64,000 nt of DNA, taken from NCBI RefSeq assembly GCF_022669155.1, contig NZ_JALBVB010000034.1, forward strand, positions 27,890-91,889, read 5' to 3'. The notes beneath the pieces are model-generated. The model was given only the letters and a program-made list of their open reading frames with translations. It did not search any database and was not told where the DNA came from. Source of the DNA: Kineococcus sp. TRM81007. GTDB taxonomy: Bacteria > Actinomycetota > Actinomycetes > Actinomycetales > Kineococcaceae. Each line of letters opens with the position of its first letter. Position 1 is the stretch's first letter. This document shows positions 24,771 to 32,709 of the stretch, in pieces. The position numbers and the translations under genes are program-made.

Positions 24771-25856
24771 ATGCCCGCCACCCGACCGCCCGCCGCGCCA
24801 CCGCCCCCGCGGGTGGTGGCGGTGGAGCCGGTCCTGCCGCCGCACCGCTACGAGCAGGCGGAGATCACCGCCGAGCTGGCGCCCCTGCTCGTCCCCGAGG
24901 GCGCGCGGCGCCAGCTGCTGCACCGCCTGCACGCGGCCGGTGGCGTGGAGCACCGGCACCTGGCGCTGCCCCTGGAGCGCTACGCGCACCTGGGCTCCTT
25001 CACCGCCGCCAACGCGGCGTTCGCGGAGGTGGGCCTCGACCTGGCCGAGCGCTCCGTGAAGGGGGCGCTCGCGACGGCCGGCGTGGCACCGGAGGAGGTG
25101 GACTTCCTGCTGTTCACCACCGTCACCGGTGTGGCGGCCCCCTCCCTGGACGCGGTGCTCGCCGGACGGGTGGGCCTGCGCCCGGACGTCAAGCGCCTGC
25201 CGAGCTTCGGGCTGGGCTGCGCCGGCGGCGCCGCCGGGCTGGCCCGGGTGGCCGACTACCTCCTGGGCCGCCCCGGCGAGGTGGGGGTGCTGGTCTCGGT
25301 GGAGCTGTGCTCGCTGACCCTGCAGCGCGAGGACCCCTCCACCGCCAACCTCGTCGCCAGCGGCCTGTTCGGCGACGGCGCCGCCGCCGTCGTCCTGGCC
25401 GGTGCCGAGCGCGCCGCGGGCACGCCCGGGTGGGACGTGCTCGACTCGCGCAGCCGGCTGTTCCCCGGCACCGCCGACGCCCTCGGCTGGGACGTGGGCA
25501 GCTCCGGGATGCGCATCGTGCTCTCCCCGGACCTGCCCGGCCTGCTCGCCGACGAGCTCGGCGGCGAGGTGAGCACCCTGCTCACCGGCGCCGACCTGGA
25601 CGTGGAGCAGGTGCGGCGCTGGGTGGTGCACGCCGGCGGGCCGAAGGTGCTGCAGGCCGTGGCCGGTGCCCTGGACCTGCCCGAGGACGCCCTGGCCGCC
25701 AGCTGGGCCTCGCTGCGCGAGGTCGGCAACCTCTCCAGCTCCTCCGTGCTGCACGTGCTCGCCGCCACCGAGCACCACCCCGGCGAGCACGCCGTGGTGC
25801 TGGCCGTCGGGCCCGGGGTGGGCACCGAGCAGGTCCTGCTGCGGGCCGCCGCGTGA
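24771..25856 (+). CDS. Type III polyketide synthase
   Basis: Chalcone synthase-like ketosynthase that extends an acyl-CoA starter with malonyl units and cyclises the product to pyrones, resorcinols or similar. The 361-residue protein carries the complete triad: Cys in FGLGCAGGAAGLARV, His in VVHAGGPKVL and Asn in EVGNLSSSSVL. The bacterial subfamily start VVAVEPVLPPHRYEQ is also present. It overlaps the following methyltransferase gene by GTGA. PKS-methyltransferase pairs of this kind (SrsA-SrsB in Streptomyces, BpsA-BpsB in Bacillus) make methylated alkylresorcinols or alkylpyrones. A lipid product is therefore likely, though inferred. Confidence 0.92.
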   Translation: MPATRPPAAPPPPRVVAVEPVLPPHRYEQAEITAELAPLLVPEGARRQLLHRLHAAGGVEHRHLALPLERYAHLGSFTAANAAFAEVGLDLAERSVKGALATAGVAPEEVDFLLFTTVTGVAAPSLDAVLAGRVGLRPDVKRLPSFGLGCAGGAAGLARVADYLLGRPGEVGVLVSVELCSLTLQREDPSTANLVASGLFGDGAAAVVLAGAERAAGTPGWDVLDSRSRLFPGTADALGWDVGSSGMRIVLSPDLPGLLADELGGEVSTLLTGADLDVEQVRRWVVHAGGPKVLQAVAGALDLPEDALAASWASLREVGNLSSSSVLHVLAATEHHPGEHAVVLAVGPGVGTEQVLLRAAA

Positions 25857-26395
25857 GCTCGCTGGCCTGGTTCACCGCCCTGGTGCTGGCCACCGGTGCC
25901 GAGCGGGTGGCCGAGCTGGTGGTCTCCACCCGCAACGCGCGCTGGTCCTTCGCGCGCGGCGGGATCGAGACCGGCCGCGGTCACTTCGGCCCCATGGTCG
26001 TGCTGCACACCGGTCTGCTCCTGGCCTGCCTGGCCGAGGCGGCGCTCGCCGACCGCCCGTTCCTGCCCGCCCTCGGCTGGCCGATGCTGGCGCTCGCGCT
26101 GCTCAGCCAGGTGCTGCGCTGGTGGTGCATCGGCTCGCTGGGACGGCGGTGGAACACCCGCGTCATCGTGGTGCCGGGCATGCCCCTGGTCACCCGCGGG
26201 CCGTACCGGTTCCTCAAGCACCCCAACTACGTCGTCGTGGTCGTCGAGGGCTTCGCGCTGCCGCTGGTGCACACCTGCTGGGTCACCGCGGCGGCGTTCA
26301 CCGTCCTGAACGCGGTGCTGCTGCTGCGGTTCCGGCTGCCGGCGGAGAACCGGGCGCTGGCCGCGCTGCCGGCCGCGCAGCGCACCGCGGGCTGA
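25853..26395 (+). CDS. Isoprenylcysteine carboxyl methyltransferase-like membrane methyltransferase
   Basis: A 180-residue integral membrane protein with about five helices. It carries the ICMT/phospholipid methyltransferase signature: GPYRFLKHPNYVVVVVEG for SAM binding and the C-terminal RLPAENRAL. In PKS-linked homologues (SrsB, BpsB/YpbQ) it O-methylates the phenolic or pyrone product, not isoprenylcysteine. The GTG start overlaps the PKS stop, so the two are translationally coupled. Product inferred from this pairing. Confidence 0.85.
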   Translation: MSSLAWFTALVLATGAERVAELVVSTRNARWSFARGGIETGRGHFGPMVVLHTGLLLACLAEAALADRPFLPALGWPMLALALLSQVLRWWCIGSLGRRWNTRVIVVPGMPLVTRGPYRFLKHPNYVVVVVEGFALPLVHTCWVTAAAFTVLNAVLLLRFRLPAENRALAALPAAQRTAG

Positions 26396-26401
26396 CGCGG
26401 G

Positions 26402-26439
26402 GCGGCGCCGCGGCGGTCGGGCCCGTCGCGGGGCGCCGC
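26402..26439. terminator. Hairpin between convergent ICMT-like and lysE genes
   Basis: Perfect 8-bp arms (26402-26409 with 26432-26439), with further partial pairing inside, fill the 44-nt gap between the two stop codons. Confidence 0.5.
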
Positions 26440-27057
26440 TCAGGCGGTGGACAGCAGCAGGGACGCGGCCAGGGCGAACATCACCGAGGCGATCACCGCG
26501 TCGAGCACCCGCCAGGCGCGCGGGCGGGCGAACAGGGGGCGCAGCAGCGCCGCGCCGTACCCGAGGGCGGCGAACCACGCGGCGCTGGCGAGGACCGCAC
26601 CGGCGGCGAACCACCACTGGCGCCCCGGGTGGCTCTGGGCGATCGAGCCGAGCAGGACCACGGTGTCCAGGTAGACGTGCGGGTTCAGCCAGGTCAGCGC
26701 CAGGGCGGTGGCCACCGCCGCGAGAGGTGAGGCCGGCGAGGCCGCGCCCGTGGCGTCCAGGGCCTGCGGGCGCAGCGCGCGGCGGGCCGCGAGGAACCCG
26801 TAGGCGGCCAGGAAGGCGGCGCCGGCGATCCGCACGACGTCCAGGAGGCCGGGGTGGTTGCGGACGGCGGCGCCGGCGCCGGCCACGCCCGCGGTGATGA
26901 GCACCGCGTCGGAGAGCAGGCACACCAGCACCACCGCGCCCACGTGCCGGCGGCGCAGGCCCTGGCGCAGGACGAAGGCGTTCTGCGAGCCGATCGCGAC
27001 GATCAGCGACAGGCCGAGGCCGAGGCCGGAGGCGGCGGCGAGGAGACCGGGGAGCAC
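26440..27057 (-). CDS. LysE/ArgO-type amino-acid exporter
   Basis: A 205-residue membrane exporter for basic amino acids with about six helices. It has the family start GLSLIVAIGSQNAFVLRQGL and the segment ALALTWLNPHVYLDTVVLLG. The start is placed at GTG 27057 (VLPGLLAAASG), 6 nt after a TACGGT hexamer; the upstream GTG at 27099 would add 14 residues with no family match. It is divergent from an ArgP/LysG-type regulator, the classic exporter-regulator arrangement in which excess Lys or Arg induces export. Confidence 0.9.
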   Translation of the reverse strand: MLPGLLAAASGLGLGLSLIVAIGSQNAFVLRQGLRRRHVGAVVLVCLLSDAVLITAGVAGAGAAVRNHPGLLDVVRIAGAAFLAAYGFLAARRALRPQALDATGAASPASPLAAVATALALTWLNPHVYLDTVVLLGSIAQSHPGRQWWFAAGAVLASAAWFAALGYGAALLRPLFARPRAWRVLDAVIASVMFALAASLLLSTA

Positions 27058-27063
27058 CCGACG

Positions 27064-27069
27064 ACCGTA
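27064..27069 (-). promoter_or_regulatory. -10 element of lysE
   Basis: TACGGT on the minus strand, 6 nt before GTG 27057. Confidence 0.5.
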
Positions 27070-27115
27070 GGCACCGGAGGTGGCGGGAGAGAAGCTCACG
27101 TTCCTGTCCCACCAT

Positions 27116-27121
27116 TAGCAT
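27116..27121 (+). promoter_or_regulatory. -10 element of argP
   Basis: TAGCAT, 8 nt before GTG 27130. The lysE and argP -10 elements are 46 nt apart, so a regulator bound here could act on both. Confidence 0.5.
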
Positions 27122-27129
27122 CGCTGTTC

Positions 27130-28038
27130 GTGGACCTGGACCTGGGGCAGTTGCGCGCCCTGAGCGCAGCGGTGTCCGGGGGCACCTTCGAGGCCGCCGC
27201 ACGGGCCCTGCACGTGACCCCCTCGGCGATCAGCCAGCGCCTGCGCGCCCTGGAGGTCGCCACCGGCCGGGTGCTGCTGGTGCGCAGCAGACCGGTGCGG
27301 CCCACCGGCTCCGGTGAGGTCCTGCTGCGCCTGGCCCGCCAGGTCGAGCTGCTGGCCGGCGACACCCTCGCCGAGCTGGACGCCGACGGGGCGGGCGGCC
27401 CGGCGCCGCGGGGCGTGCAGACGCTGCCGATCGCCGTCAACGCCGACTCCCTGGCCACCTGGGCGCTGCCCGCGCTGGCCCCGCTGGCCGGCTCCGCGTG
27501 CTTCGAGATCCACCGCGAGGACGAGGGGCGCACCGCGTCCCTGCTGCGCGAGGGCACGGTGGTGGCCGCCGTCACCACCGACGCCGAGCCGGTGTCCGGC
27601 TGCTCGGTCACCCGGCTGGGGGCCATGCGCTACCGGCCGCTGGTGGCCGCCGCCCGCGCCCGCGAGTGGTTCCCCGACGGCCCCACCGCCCAGGCCCTGG
27701 CGCGCGCCCCCGTGGTGGTCTTCGACCGCGAGGACGACCTGCAGCACCGGTACCTGCGGCGGCGCCTGCCCGGGACGCAGCGGGCCGCGCAGCCACCGGT
27801 GCACCACGTGCCCTCCTCGGCGGACTTCCTGACCGCCGTCCGCCTGGGCCTGGGCTGGGGCATGCTGCCGGACCTGCAGAGCCGTCCCGACGAGGCCGAC
27901 GGGTCACTGGTGGACGTCGACCCCTCCGGTGCGGTCGACGTCGTCCTCCACTGGCAGCAGTGGAAGCTGCGCTCGGCCTCGCTGGACCGGGTGGCGGCCG
28001 CCGTCACCGCCGCCGCGCGCCGCCACCTGGTGCAGTGA
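27130..28038 (+). CDS. LysR-type regulator ArgP/LysG family
   Basis: A 302-residue LysR-type activator expected to sense Lys or Arg and induce the divergent exporter. The N-terminal HTH covers residues about 15-60 (ARALHVTPSAISQRLRAL), with the ArgP-type start LDLGQLRALSAAVSGGTFEA. The effector domain includes LPIAVNADSLATWALPAL, the ArgP-family ligand segment. The GTG start (VDLDLGQ) lies 8 nt behind a TAGCAT hexamer. The last codons and the stop lie in a 20-bp perfect tandem duplication. Confidence 0.88.
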   Translation: MDLDLGQLRALSAAVSGGTFEAAARALHVTPSAISQRLRALEVATGRVLLVRSRPVRPTGSGEVLLRLARQVELLAGDTLAELDADGAGGPAPRGVQTLPIAVNADSLATWALPALAPLAGSACFEIHREDEGRTASLLREGTVVAAVTTDAEPVSGCSVTRLGAMRYRPLVAAARAREWFPDGPTAQALARAPVVVFDREDDLQHRYLRRRLPGTQRAAQPPVHHVPSSADFLTAVRLGLGWGMLPDLQSRPDEADGSLVDVDPSGAVDVVLHWQQWKLRSASLDRVAAAVTAAARRHLVQ

Positions 28039-28065
28039 CCCCCGGCCTGGTGCAGTGACCCCCGG
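28026..28065. repeat. 20-bp tandem duplication at the 3' end of argP
   Basis: Two perfect adjacent copies (28026-28045 and 28046-28065). The first contains the last codons and stop of the argP gene; the second repeats them in non-coding DNA. Confidence 0.9.
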
Positions 28066-28083
28066 TGCCCCGGGGCCGGGCAA

Positions 28084-28884
28084 CTAGGCGCGCACCGGCT
28101 CCGCGTGCGCGTTGACCGCTGCGACCACGGCCCGCCGCGCCACCTGCGCGACCTCCCGCAGCGCCTGCGCGCGGGAGGTCGCCTCGAAGCTGGTGACGGC
28201 CGCGCCGTCGTCCTCGGCGGCCAGCTCCACGATGGCCAGCACGCGCGCGGCCGTCTGCAGCACCCGGGCCGCGCGCGGCGCCGTGCCCGGCGGCAGGGCG
28301 TCGCGGGCCAGGCCGCCGTCGCGCACCGCGGCGATGCGGTCGGCGGCGTCCTCGCGCCAGCGCGCCACGTCCAGCGCCGCCAGCGCCCGCGTCGCGGTGG
28401 CCAGCGCCCCGCGCAGCTCCGCCTCCGCCTCCGCCACGCTGGAGGACTCCGGCGCGCGCCGCGGCGCCGCGCCCAGCACCGACCACGTCACGAAGGCGCC
28501 CGGTTCCCACACCGAGCCGAACTCGGTCACCTCCGGCACCAGTGCCCAGCGGCCCCGCGCGCCCGGCGGCTCGGCGACCACGCACTCGCCGGCCTCCAGC
28601 GCCGCCGCGTTGACCGCCGCCGGCCCGGGCAACCCGCGCGGGTCGCCCGGCACCGGCAGCGCCAGCAGCAGCGGGCCGCACCCGGCCGCCGTCAGCGCAC
28701 CCAGCAGGCCGCGCACGTCGGCCGGGTCCGGGCCGGGCGCGTCGGGCGCTCCCTCGGCCCAGCGCACGGCGTGCGGTTCGTCGTCGCGCACGACCGCGGC
28801 GACCGCGGCGTCCAGCCCGGCGGCACCGGTGAGCACACCGGTGCCCCAGGCCGCCAGCCGCGCGGAACGGGGCAGGTCCAGCAC
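28084..28884 (-). CDS. Conserved hypothetical actinobacterial protein
   Basis: A 266-residue protein I do not recognise by function. It is Ala-rich and soluble. Features are a mid-region with EVTEFGSVWEPGAFVTWSVL, a helical stretch around 145-185, and a C-terminal LREVAQVARRAVVAAVNAH. The GTG start (VLDLPRSARLAAWG) lies 7 nt after TAGGCT. It resembles proteins found beside ABC ATPase genes in related genomes, and here it is divergent from one. No catalytic motif is visible. Confidence 0.75.
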   Translation of the reverse strand: MLDLPRSARLAAWGTGVLTGAAGLDAAVAAVVRDDEPHAVRWAEGAPDAPGPDPADVRGLLGALTAAGCGPLLLALPVPGDPRGLPGPAAVNAAALEAGECVVAEPPGARGRWALVPEVTEFGSVWEPGAFVTWSVLGAAPRRAPESSSVAEAEAELRGALATATRALAALDVARWREDAADRIAAVRDGGLARDALPPGTAPRAARVLQTAARVLAIVELAAEDDGAAVTSFEATSRAQALREVAQVARRAVVAAVNAHAEPVRA

Positions 28885-28891
28885 GCGCGGC

Positions 28892-28897
28892 AGCCTA
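28892..28897 (-). promoter_or_regulatory. -10 element of the hypothetical gene at 28084
   Basis: TAGGCT on the minus strand, 7 nt before GTG 28884. Confidence 0.5.
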
Positions 28898-28942
28898 CGA
28901 CGGCGCCGCCCACCCCCGGCGGCGGCGGGGCCCCGCCCTGGC

Positions 28943-28948
28943 TAGGGT
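28943..28948 (+). promoter_or_regulatory. -10 element of the lone ABC ATPase gene
   Basis: TAGGGT, 7 nt before GTG 28956; no ribosome site. Confidence 0.5.
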
Positions 28949-28955
28949 TCCCCCC

Positions 28956-29777
28956 GTGCCCGTCACCCCCGCCGCCGCGCAGACCGCCCCCGACGAGGAC
29001 GAGGTCCTGGGCCTCGACGCCGTCACCGTGCGCCGCGGCACGAGCCTGCTGCTGGACGCGGTGGACCTGCGCGTGCACGAGGGCGAGCGCTGGGTGGTCC
29101 TGGGCCCCAACGGCGCCGGCAAGTCCACGCTGCTGTCGGTGGCCGCCGCACGGCTGTTCCCCACCACCGGCGCCGTGCGCGTCCTCGGCGAGCGGCTCGG
29201 GCGCGTGGACGTCTTCGAGCTGCGCCCGCGCATCGGCCTGGCCAGCACCGCGCTGGCCCGCTCCGTGCCCGGGACGGAGAAGGTCCGCGACGTCGTCGTC
29301 ACCGCCGCCTACGGCGTCACCGGCCGCTGGCGGGAGGCCTACGACCCTGACGACGACGCGCGGGCCCTGCAGCTGCTGGACCTCCTCGGCGTCGCCCACC
29401 TGGCGGAGCGCCCCTTCGGCACCCTCAGCGACGGCGAGCGCAAGCGCACCCAGATCGCGCGCGCCCTCATGACCGACCCGGAGCTGCTGCTGCTCGACGA
29501 ACCCGCCGGCGGACTGGACCTGGGCGGGCGCGAGGACCTGCTGCGCCGCCTGACCGCCCTGGCCGCCGACCCCGCCGCCCCGACCACCGTCACCGTCACC
29601 CACCACGTGGAGGAGATCCCCGTGGGCACGACGCACGCGCTGCTGCTGCGGGCCGGGCGCGCGGTGGCCGCGGGCCCGGTCGACGACGTCCTCACCGGTG
29701 AGCTGCTGACCCGCACGTTCGGCCTGCCGCTGTCGGTCGAGCGGCGCGGCGGGCGGCTGACGGCGCTGGCCGTCTGA
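28956..29777 (+). CDS. Stand-alone ABC ATPase
   Basis: A 273-residue single ATPase domain with Walker A GPNGAGKSTLLSVAAARL, signature LSDGERKRTQIARAL (Gly-to-Asp variation), Walker B LLLLDEPAGGLD and H-loop VTVTHHVEEIP. No permease gene is adjacent, so it may be a cytosolic YlmA/ModF-like ATPase or may pair with an unlinked permease. The first 15 residues are a variable leader. Ends convergently with the PNPOx-family gene. Confidence 0.82.
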   Translation: MPVTPAAAQTAPDEDEVLGLDAVTVRRGTSLLLDAVDLRVHEGERWVVLGPNGAGKSTLLSVAAARLFPTTGAVRVLGERLGRVDVFELRPRIGLASTALARSVPGTEKVRDVVVTAAYGVTGRWREAYDPDDDARALQLLDLLGVAHLAERPFGTLSDGERKRTQIARALMTDPELLLLDEPAGGLDLGGREDLLRRLTALAADPAAPTTVTVTHHVEEIPVGTTHALLLRAGRAVAAGPVDDVLTGELLTRTFGLPLSVERRGGRLTALAV

Positions 29778-29829
29778 GCGCCGCCGGTGCGACCCGCACG
29801 GACGGGGCGCGCCGCACCGCGCGGGTGCC

Positions 29830-30582
29830 TCAGGGGCGCAGGAGCTGCCGGTCGTAGCCGCCGTGCTCGGCGCGCGAGTACCGCAGCCGCACGTGCTGGC
29901 CGTCGGCGGAGGACTGCCAGAACTCCACCCGGGAGGCGTCCACCCCCCACAGCCGCCACGTGGAGGCCACCACCGACGGTTCCAGGTGCACCAGGTCGTC
30001 GACGTCGGCGAACTCGTCGGACAGGTGCGTCTCGTCCAGCGGGCGGCTCTGCCGGTCCAGCAGCGACTCGGCGCGCCCGTGCGCGGGACGGTCCAGGAAG
30101 TCGCGCGCGGCGCGCTCCTCGTCACCCGGGTGCACCCGCCCGCGCACCCGCACCTGCCGGCCCTGCTGCGGCCAGTAGAACACCAGCGCCGCCACCGGCA
30201 CCGACTCCAGCTGACGGCCCTTGGGGCTGCCGGCGCCGGAGGCCACCCACAGCGCCGACTCGGCGACGTCCCGCAGCGCCACCACCCGCGCGTCGGGGCG
30301 CCCGGCGGCGTCGACGGTGGCCAGGGTCAGCGCGTGCGGTTCGGGCACCCCCGCCGCCACCGCTTCCCGCAGCCACGACACCAGCAGCTCCAGCGGCTCG
30401 GCGGGGGCGTCCGCGGGGCTGAACGGCGGCGGGTCGGCCGCCAGCAGCGGCAGCCCGCGCAGCCACTCGCGCAGCGGGCCGCCCTCCGGACCGCCGGGGT
30501 GGCCGGGGGAGGGCTCGCCGGGGGGCTGCTGCGGCGGGGCGTCCGCCGCGCCGGGGGACCAGGACCGGGCCGTGCGCGTCAC
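29830..30582 (-). CDS. Pyridoxamine 5'-phosphate oxidase family protein (PdxH-like)
   Basis: FMN-dependent split-barrel protein related to PdxH, which makes pyridoxal phosphate. The 250-residue protein has a Pro-rich 60-residue lead, then the FMN-binding core (PDARVVALRDV, SPKGRQLESVPVAALVFYWP, QVRVRGRVHPG) and a PdxH-like C-terminal segment VEFWQSSADGQHVRLRYSR. The end differs somewhat from typical PdxH, so a related substrate is possible. The GTG start lies 6 nt after TACGGT. Confidence 0.8.
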   Translation of the reverse strand: MTRTARSWSPGAADAPPQQPPGEPSPGHPGGPEGGPLREWLRGLPLLAADPPPFSPADAPAEPLELLVSWLREAVAAGVPEPHALTLATVDAAGRPDARVVALRDVAESALWVASGAGSPKGRQLESVPVAALVFYWPQQGRQVRVRGRVHPGDEERAARDFLDRPAHGRAESLLDRQSRPLDETHLSDEFADVDDLVHLEPSVVASTWRLWGVDASRVEFWQSSADGQHVRLRYSRAEHGGYDRQLLRP

Positions 30583-30588
30583 GCCCCG

Positions 30589-30594
30589 ACCGTA
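30589..30594 (-). promoter_or_regulatory. -10 element of the PdxH-like gene
   Basis: TACGGT on the minus strand, 6 nt before GTG 30582. It lies just inside the 3' side of the upstream gene boundary (the APH-like stop is at 30604). Confidence 0.45.
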
Positions 30595-30603
30595 CCCGCG
30601 TCC

Positions 30604-31332
30604 TCAGGGGCCGGCGTCCCAGAGCCCGCGGTAGTAGGCGGTGCGCACCGGGTCCGGCTCCACCCCGTAGGCGTCCAGGAAGACGTCCTCCCACCCCGGC
30701 CCGTAGTTCCAGCCCAGGCTCATCGTGGCCACCGCCAGGTCCGCCCAGCGGTCCGCCACGCCCAAGCCCCCCAGGTCCACGTGCGCGACCGGCTCGCCGT
30801 CGGCGCCCAGCAGCGTGTTCGGGGCGCAGGCGTCCCCGTGGCACACCACCAGCCGGTCCACCGGCGGTGCCGGCCCCAGCCGCGCCACGTCCCCCACCGC
30901 CCGCGCCAGCCGGTGCGGCACCGACCAGTCGAACGGGCAGGACGCCACCGGCAGCCGCTCGTGCAGGGCCCGCAGGCCGCGCGCCAGCGCGGGCACCGCC
31001 ACGCCCGGCAGCGCCAGCCACCGCGGGGCGACGGCCGGCTCCCCGGGCAGCGCCTCGGTGAGCAGCCACGAGCCGTCCTCGTCGGCCCCGTGCCCCAGCA
31101 CCCGCGGCACGGCCGTGCGGGCGCCCGCCCACGCCAGCCGCTCCACCTCCGCGGCCAGGTCCAGCGGCGCACCGGCCGGCGCCCACTTGCAGAAGCGGGC
31201 CGTGCCGTCGGCGTCGTCGAGGCGGAAGGTCGTCCCGCCCACCTGGTTGACCCACACCGCGCTCGGGCGCGCTGCGCCGGCGAGGCGGCGGACCGCCGGC
31301 GGCACCGGCAGCGGCACGTCCGGGATGCTCAC
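30604..31332 (-). CDS. Aminoglycoside 3'-phosphotransferase-like kinase
   Basis: A 242-residue protein-kinase-fold phosphotransferase of the APH family. It has the catalytic loop VVCHGDACAPNTLL (HGDxxxxN), the metal motif HVDLGGLGVADRWADLA, and the C-terminal region typical of APH(3') enzymes. A nucleotide-binding lysine is present in FCKWAPAG. Many such chromosomal actinobacterial kinases act on sugars or aminoalcohols rather than antibiotics, so resistance should not be assumed. The GTG start (VSIPDVPL) lies 7 nt after TACGGT. Confidence 0.82.
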   Translation of the reverse strand: MSIPDVPLPVPPAVRRLAGAARPSAVWVNQVGGTTFRLDDADGTARFCKWAPAGAPLDLAAEVERLAWAGARTAVPRVLGHGADEDGSWLLTEALPGEPAVAPRWLALPGVAVPALARGLRALHERLPVASCPFDWSVPHRLARAVGDVARLGPAPPVDRLVVCHGDACAPNTLLGADGEPVAHVDLGGLGVADRWADLAVATMSLGWNYGPGWEDVFLDAYGVEPDPVRTAYYRGLWDAGP

Positions 31333-31339
31333 CCGACCC

Positions 31340-31345
31340 ACCGTA
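31340..31345 (-). promoter_or_regulatory. -10 element of the APH-like gene
   Basis: TACGGT on the minus strand, 7 nt before GTG 31332. Confidence 0.5.
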
Positions 31346-31368
31346 GGGGGCGCCCGGCGCGACCGCGC

Positions 31369-31394
31369 CGAACCGGACGTGCCGCTGCGCCGTT
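31369..31394 (+). promoter_or_regulatory. Candidate ECF-type promoter upstream of the sigma gene
   Basis: CGAACC (31369-31374), 16 nt, then CGTT (31391-31394) resembles the GGAACC-N16-CGTT layout of ECF promoters. It lies 50 nt before the sigma factor GTG, which suggests autoregulation. Confidence 0.3.
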
Positions 31395-31443
31395 CCACCG
31401 GGTGGGCGGGGGCGCGGTGCGGACCGCCGGGAGGGAGGACGCG

Positions 31444-31950
31444 GTGCCCGACGCCGACGAGCAGCTGCTGCGGGGGCTGCACGACGAGCACGCCGGCGCC
31501 CTGTACGGCTACGTCCTGTCGCTGACCGGCGACCGCACCGAGGCGCAGGACGTGGTCCAGGAGACGCTGCTGCGGGCGTGGCGCAACCCCGCCGCCCTGG
31601 ACCCGGCCACCGGCTCGAACCGGGCGTGGCTGTTCACGGTGGCGCGCCGGCTGGTCATCGACCAGCGCCGCTCGGCGCGCGCCCGGCGCGAGAGCGCGCA
31701 CGCGCAGGTGCCGGAGACGTCCGTGCTCGACGAGTCCGAGCAGGTGCTGCAGCAGTGGGTGGTGCAGCAGGCCCTGGAGCGGCTCTCGCCCGAGCACCGC
31801 GCCGTGCTGCGCGAGTGCTACTTCCGGGGCCGGTCCGTCGCCGAGGCCGCCCGCGTCCTGGGCGTGCCGGCGGGCACCGTGAAGTCGCGCACCCACTACG
31901 CGCTGCTGAACCTCAGACTGGCCCTGCAGGAGATGGGGGTGAGCCGCTGA
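31444..31950 (+). CDS. ECF-type RNA polymerase sigma factor
   Basis: A 168-residue sigma-70 family factor with region 2 (YVLSLTGDRTEAQDVVQETL, then RAWLFTVARRLVIDQRR) and region 4 HTH (LSPEHRAVLRECYFRGRSVA, then GVPAGTVKSRTHYALLNLR). The GTG start follows a GGAGGGAGGAC ribosome site. Its stop overlaps the start of the anti-sigma gene (TGATG). SigK/SigL-like in general form; the regulon is unknown. Confidence 0.92.
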   Translation: MPDADEQLLRGLHDEHAGALYGYVLSLTGDRTEAQDVVQETLLRAWRNPAALDPATGSNRAWLFTVARRLVIDQRRSARARRESAHAQVPETSVLDESEQVLQQWVVQQALERLSPEHRAVLRECYFRGRSVAEAARVLGVPAGTVKSRTHYALLNLRLALQEMGVSR

Positions 31951-32678
31951 TGGCCACCGGGACCGAGGACCCGTACGCCGTCGACGCCGGCGCGTACGTG
32001 CTGGGAGCGCTCGCGCCCGCCGAGCGCGCCGACTTCGAGGAGCACCTGACCGGGTGCGCGTCCTGCCGCGCCGCCGTGGAGGAGCTGGCGGGGCTGCCGG
32101 GCCTGCTCGCGCACGCACCGGCCGCTGCGGTCGCCGCCCTCGCCGACGACGCGCCGCCCGAGCCGCCGCTCGCACCGCGGACCCTGCTGCCGCGGCTGCT
32201 GCGCGCCGCCCGCGCCCACCGCCGGCGTCGCCGCCTGGCCCTGTCCGCCGGCGCCGCCGCCGCGTGCCTGGCCGCGGCCGCCGGGGCCGTGGCGCTGCTG
32301 CCGGAGCCCGCCGCCCCGCCCGCGGCCACCCCCGTGCCGGCCGGTCCCTCCGCTCCCGCCGCCCCGTCCGAGGAGGCCGGGCAGCGGATGCAGGAGCTGG
32401 TGCCGGTGCCGCTGACGGCCACAGTGCAGCTCACCGAGGAGGCGTGGGGGACGCAGGTGGACCTGGTGTGCGCCTACGCCGCCGACGACGCCGGGCACGC
32501 CCGCCCGTACGCCCTCGTGGTCGCCGACACCGACGGCAACGCCCAGCGGATCGGGACCTGGACCGCGCAGCCGGGCCGCGACGCCCGCCTGAGCGGCGCC
32601 ACGGCGCTGACCCTGGAGCGGATCGCCGCGGTGGAGGTGCAGACCCTGCAGGGCACGGCGGTGCTGCGGACGCGGTGA
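31950..32678 (+). CDS. Zinc anti-sigma factor, membrane-anchored
   Basis: A 242-residue partner of the adjacent ECF sigma factor. The N-terminal cytoplasmic anti-sigma domain carries the ZAS motif HLTGCASC (H32, C36, C39). One membrane helix spans about 95-117, followed by a Pro/Ala linker and an extracytoplasmic domain of about 110 residues (from LTATVQLTEEAWG). The layout suggests release by stress-induced modification or proteolysis; the site-2 protease gene at 61.9 kb is a possible but unlinked player. Start fixed by TGATG coupling. Confidence 0.88.
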   Translation: MATGTEDPYAVDAGAYVLGALAPAERADFEEHLTGCASCRAAVEELAGLPGLLAHAPAAAVAALADDAPPEPPLAPRTLLPRLLRAARAHRRRRRLALSAGAAAACLAAAAGAVALLPEPAAPPAATPVPAGPSAPAAPSEEAGQRMQELVPVPLTATVQLTEEAWGTQVDLVCAYAADDAGHARPYALVVADTDGNAQRIGTWTAQPGRDARLSGATALTLERIAAVEVQTLQGTAVLRTR

Positions 32679-32709
32679 CGCGTGCTCGCGCGGGCGCGGT
32701 GCGGTGCCC

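Noticed and set aside
30604-31332. Antibiotic resistance gene (aminoglycoside phosphotransferase)
   Set aside because: The fold and HGDxxxxN motif support an APH-like kinase, but there is no mobile context or close match to a known resistance enzyme that I can recognise; many chromosomal relatives act on other substrates.
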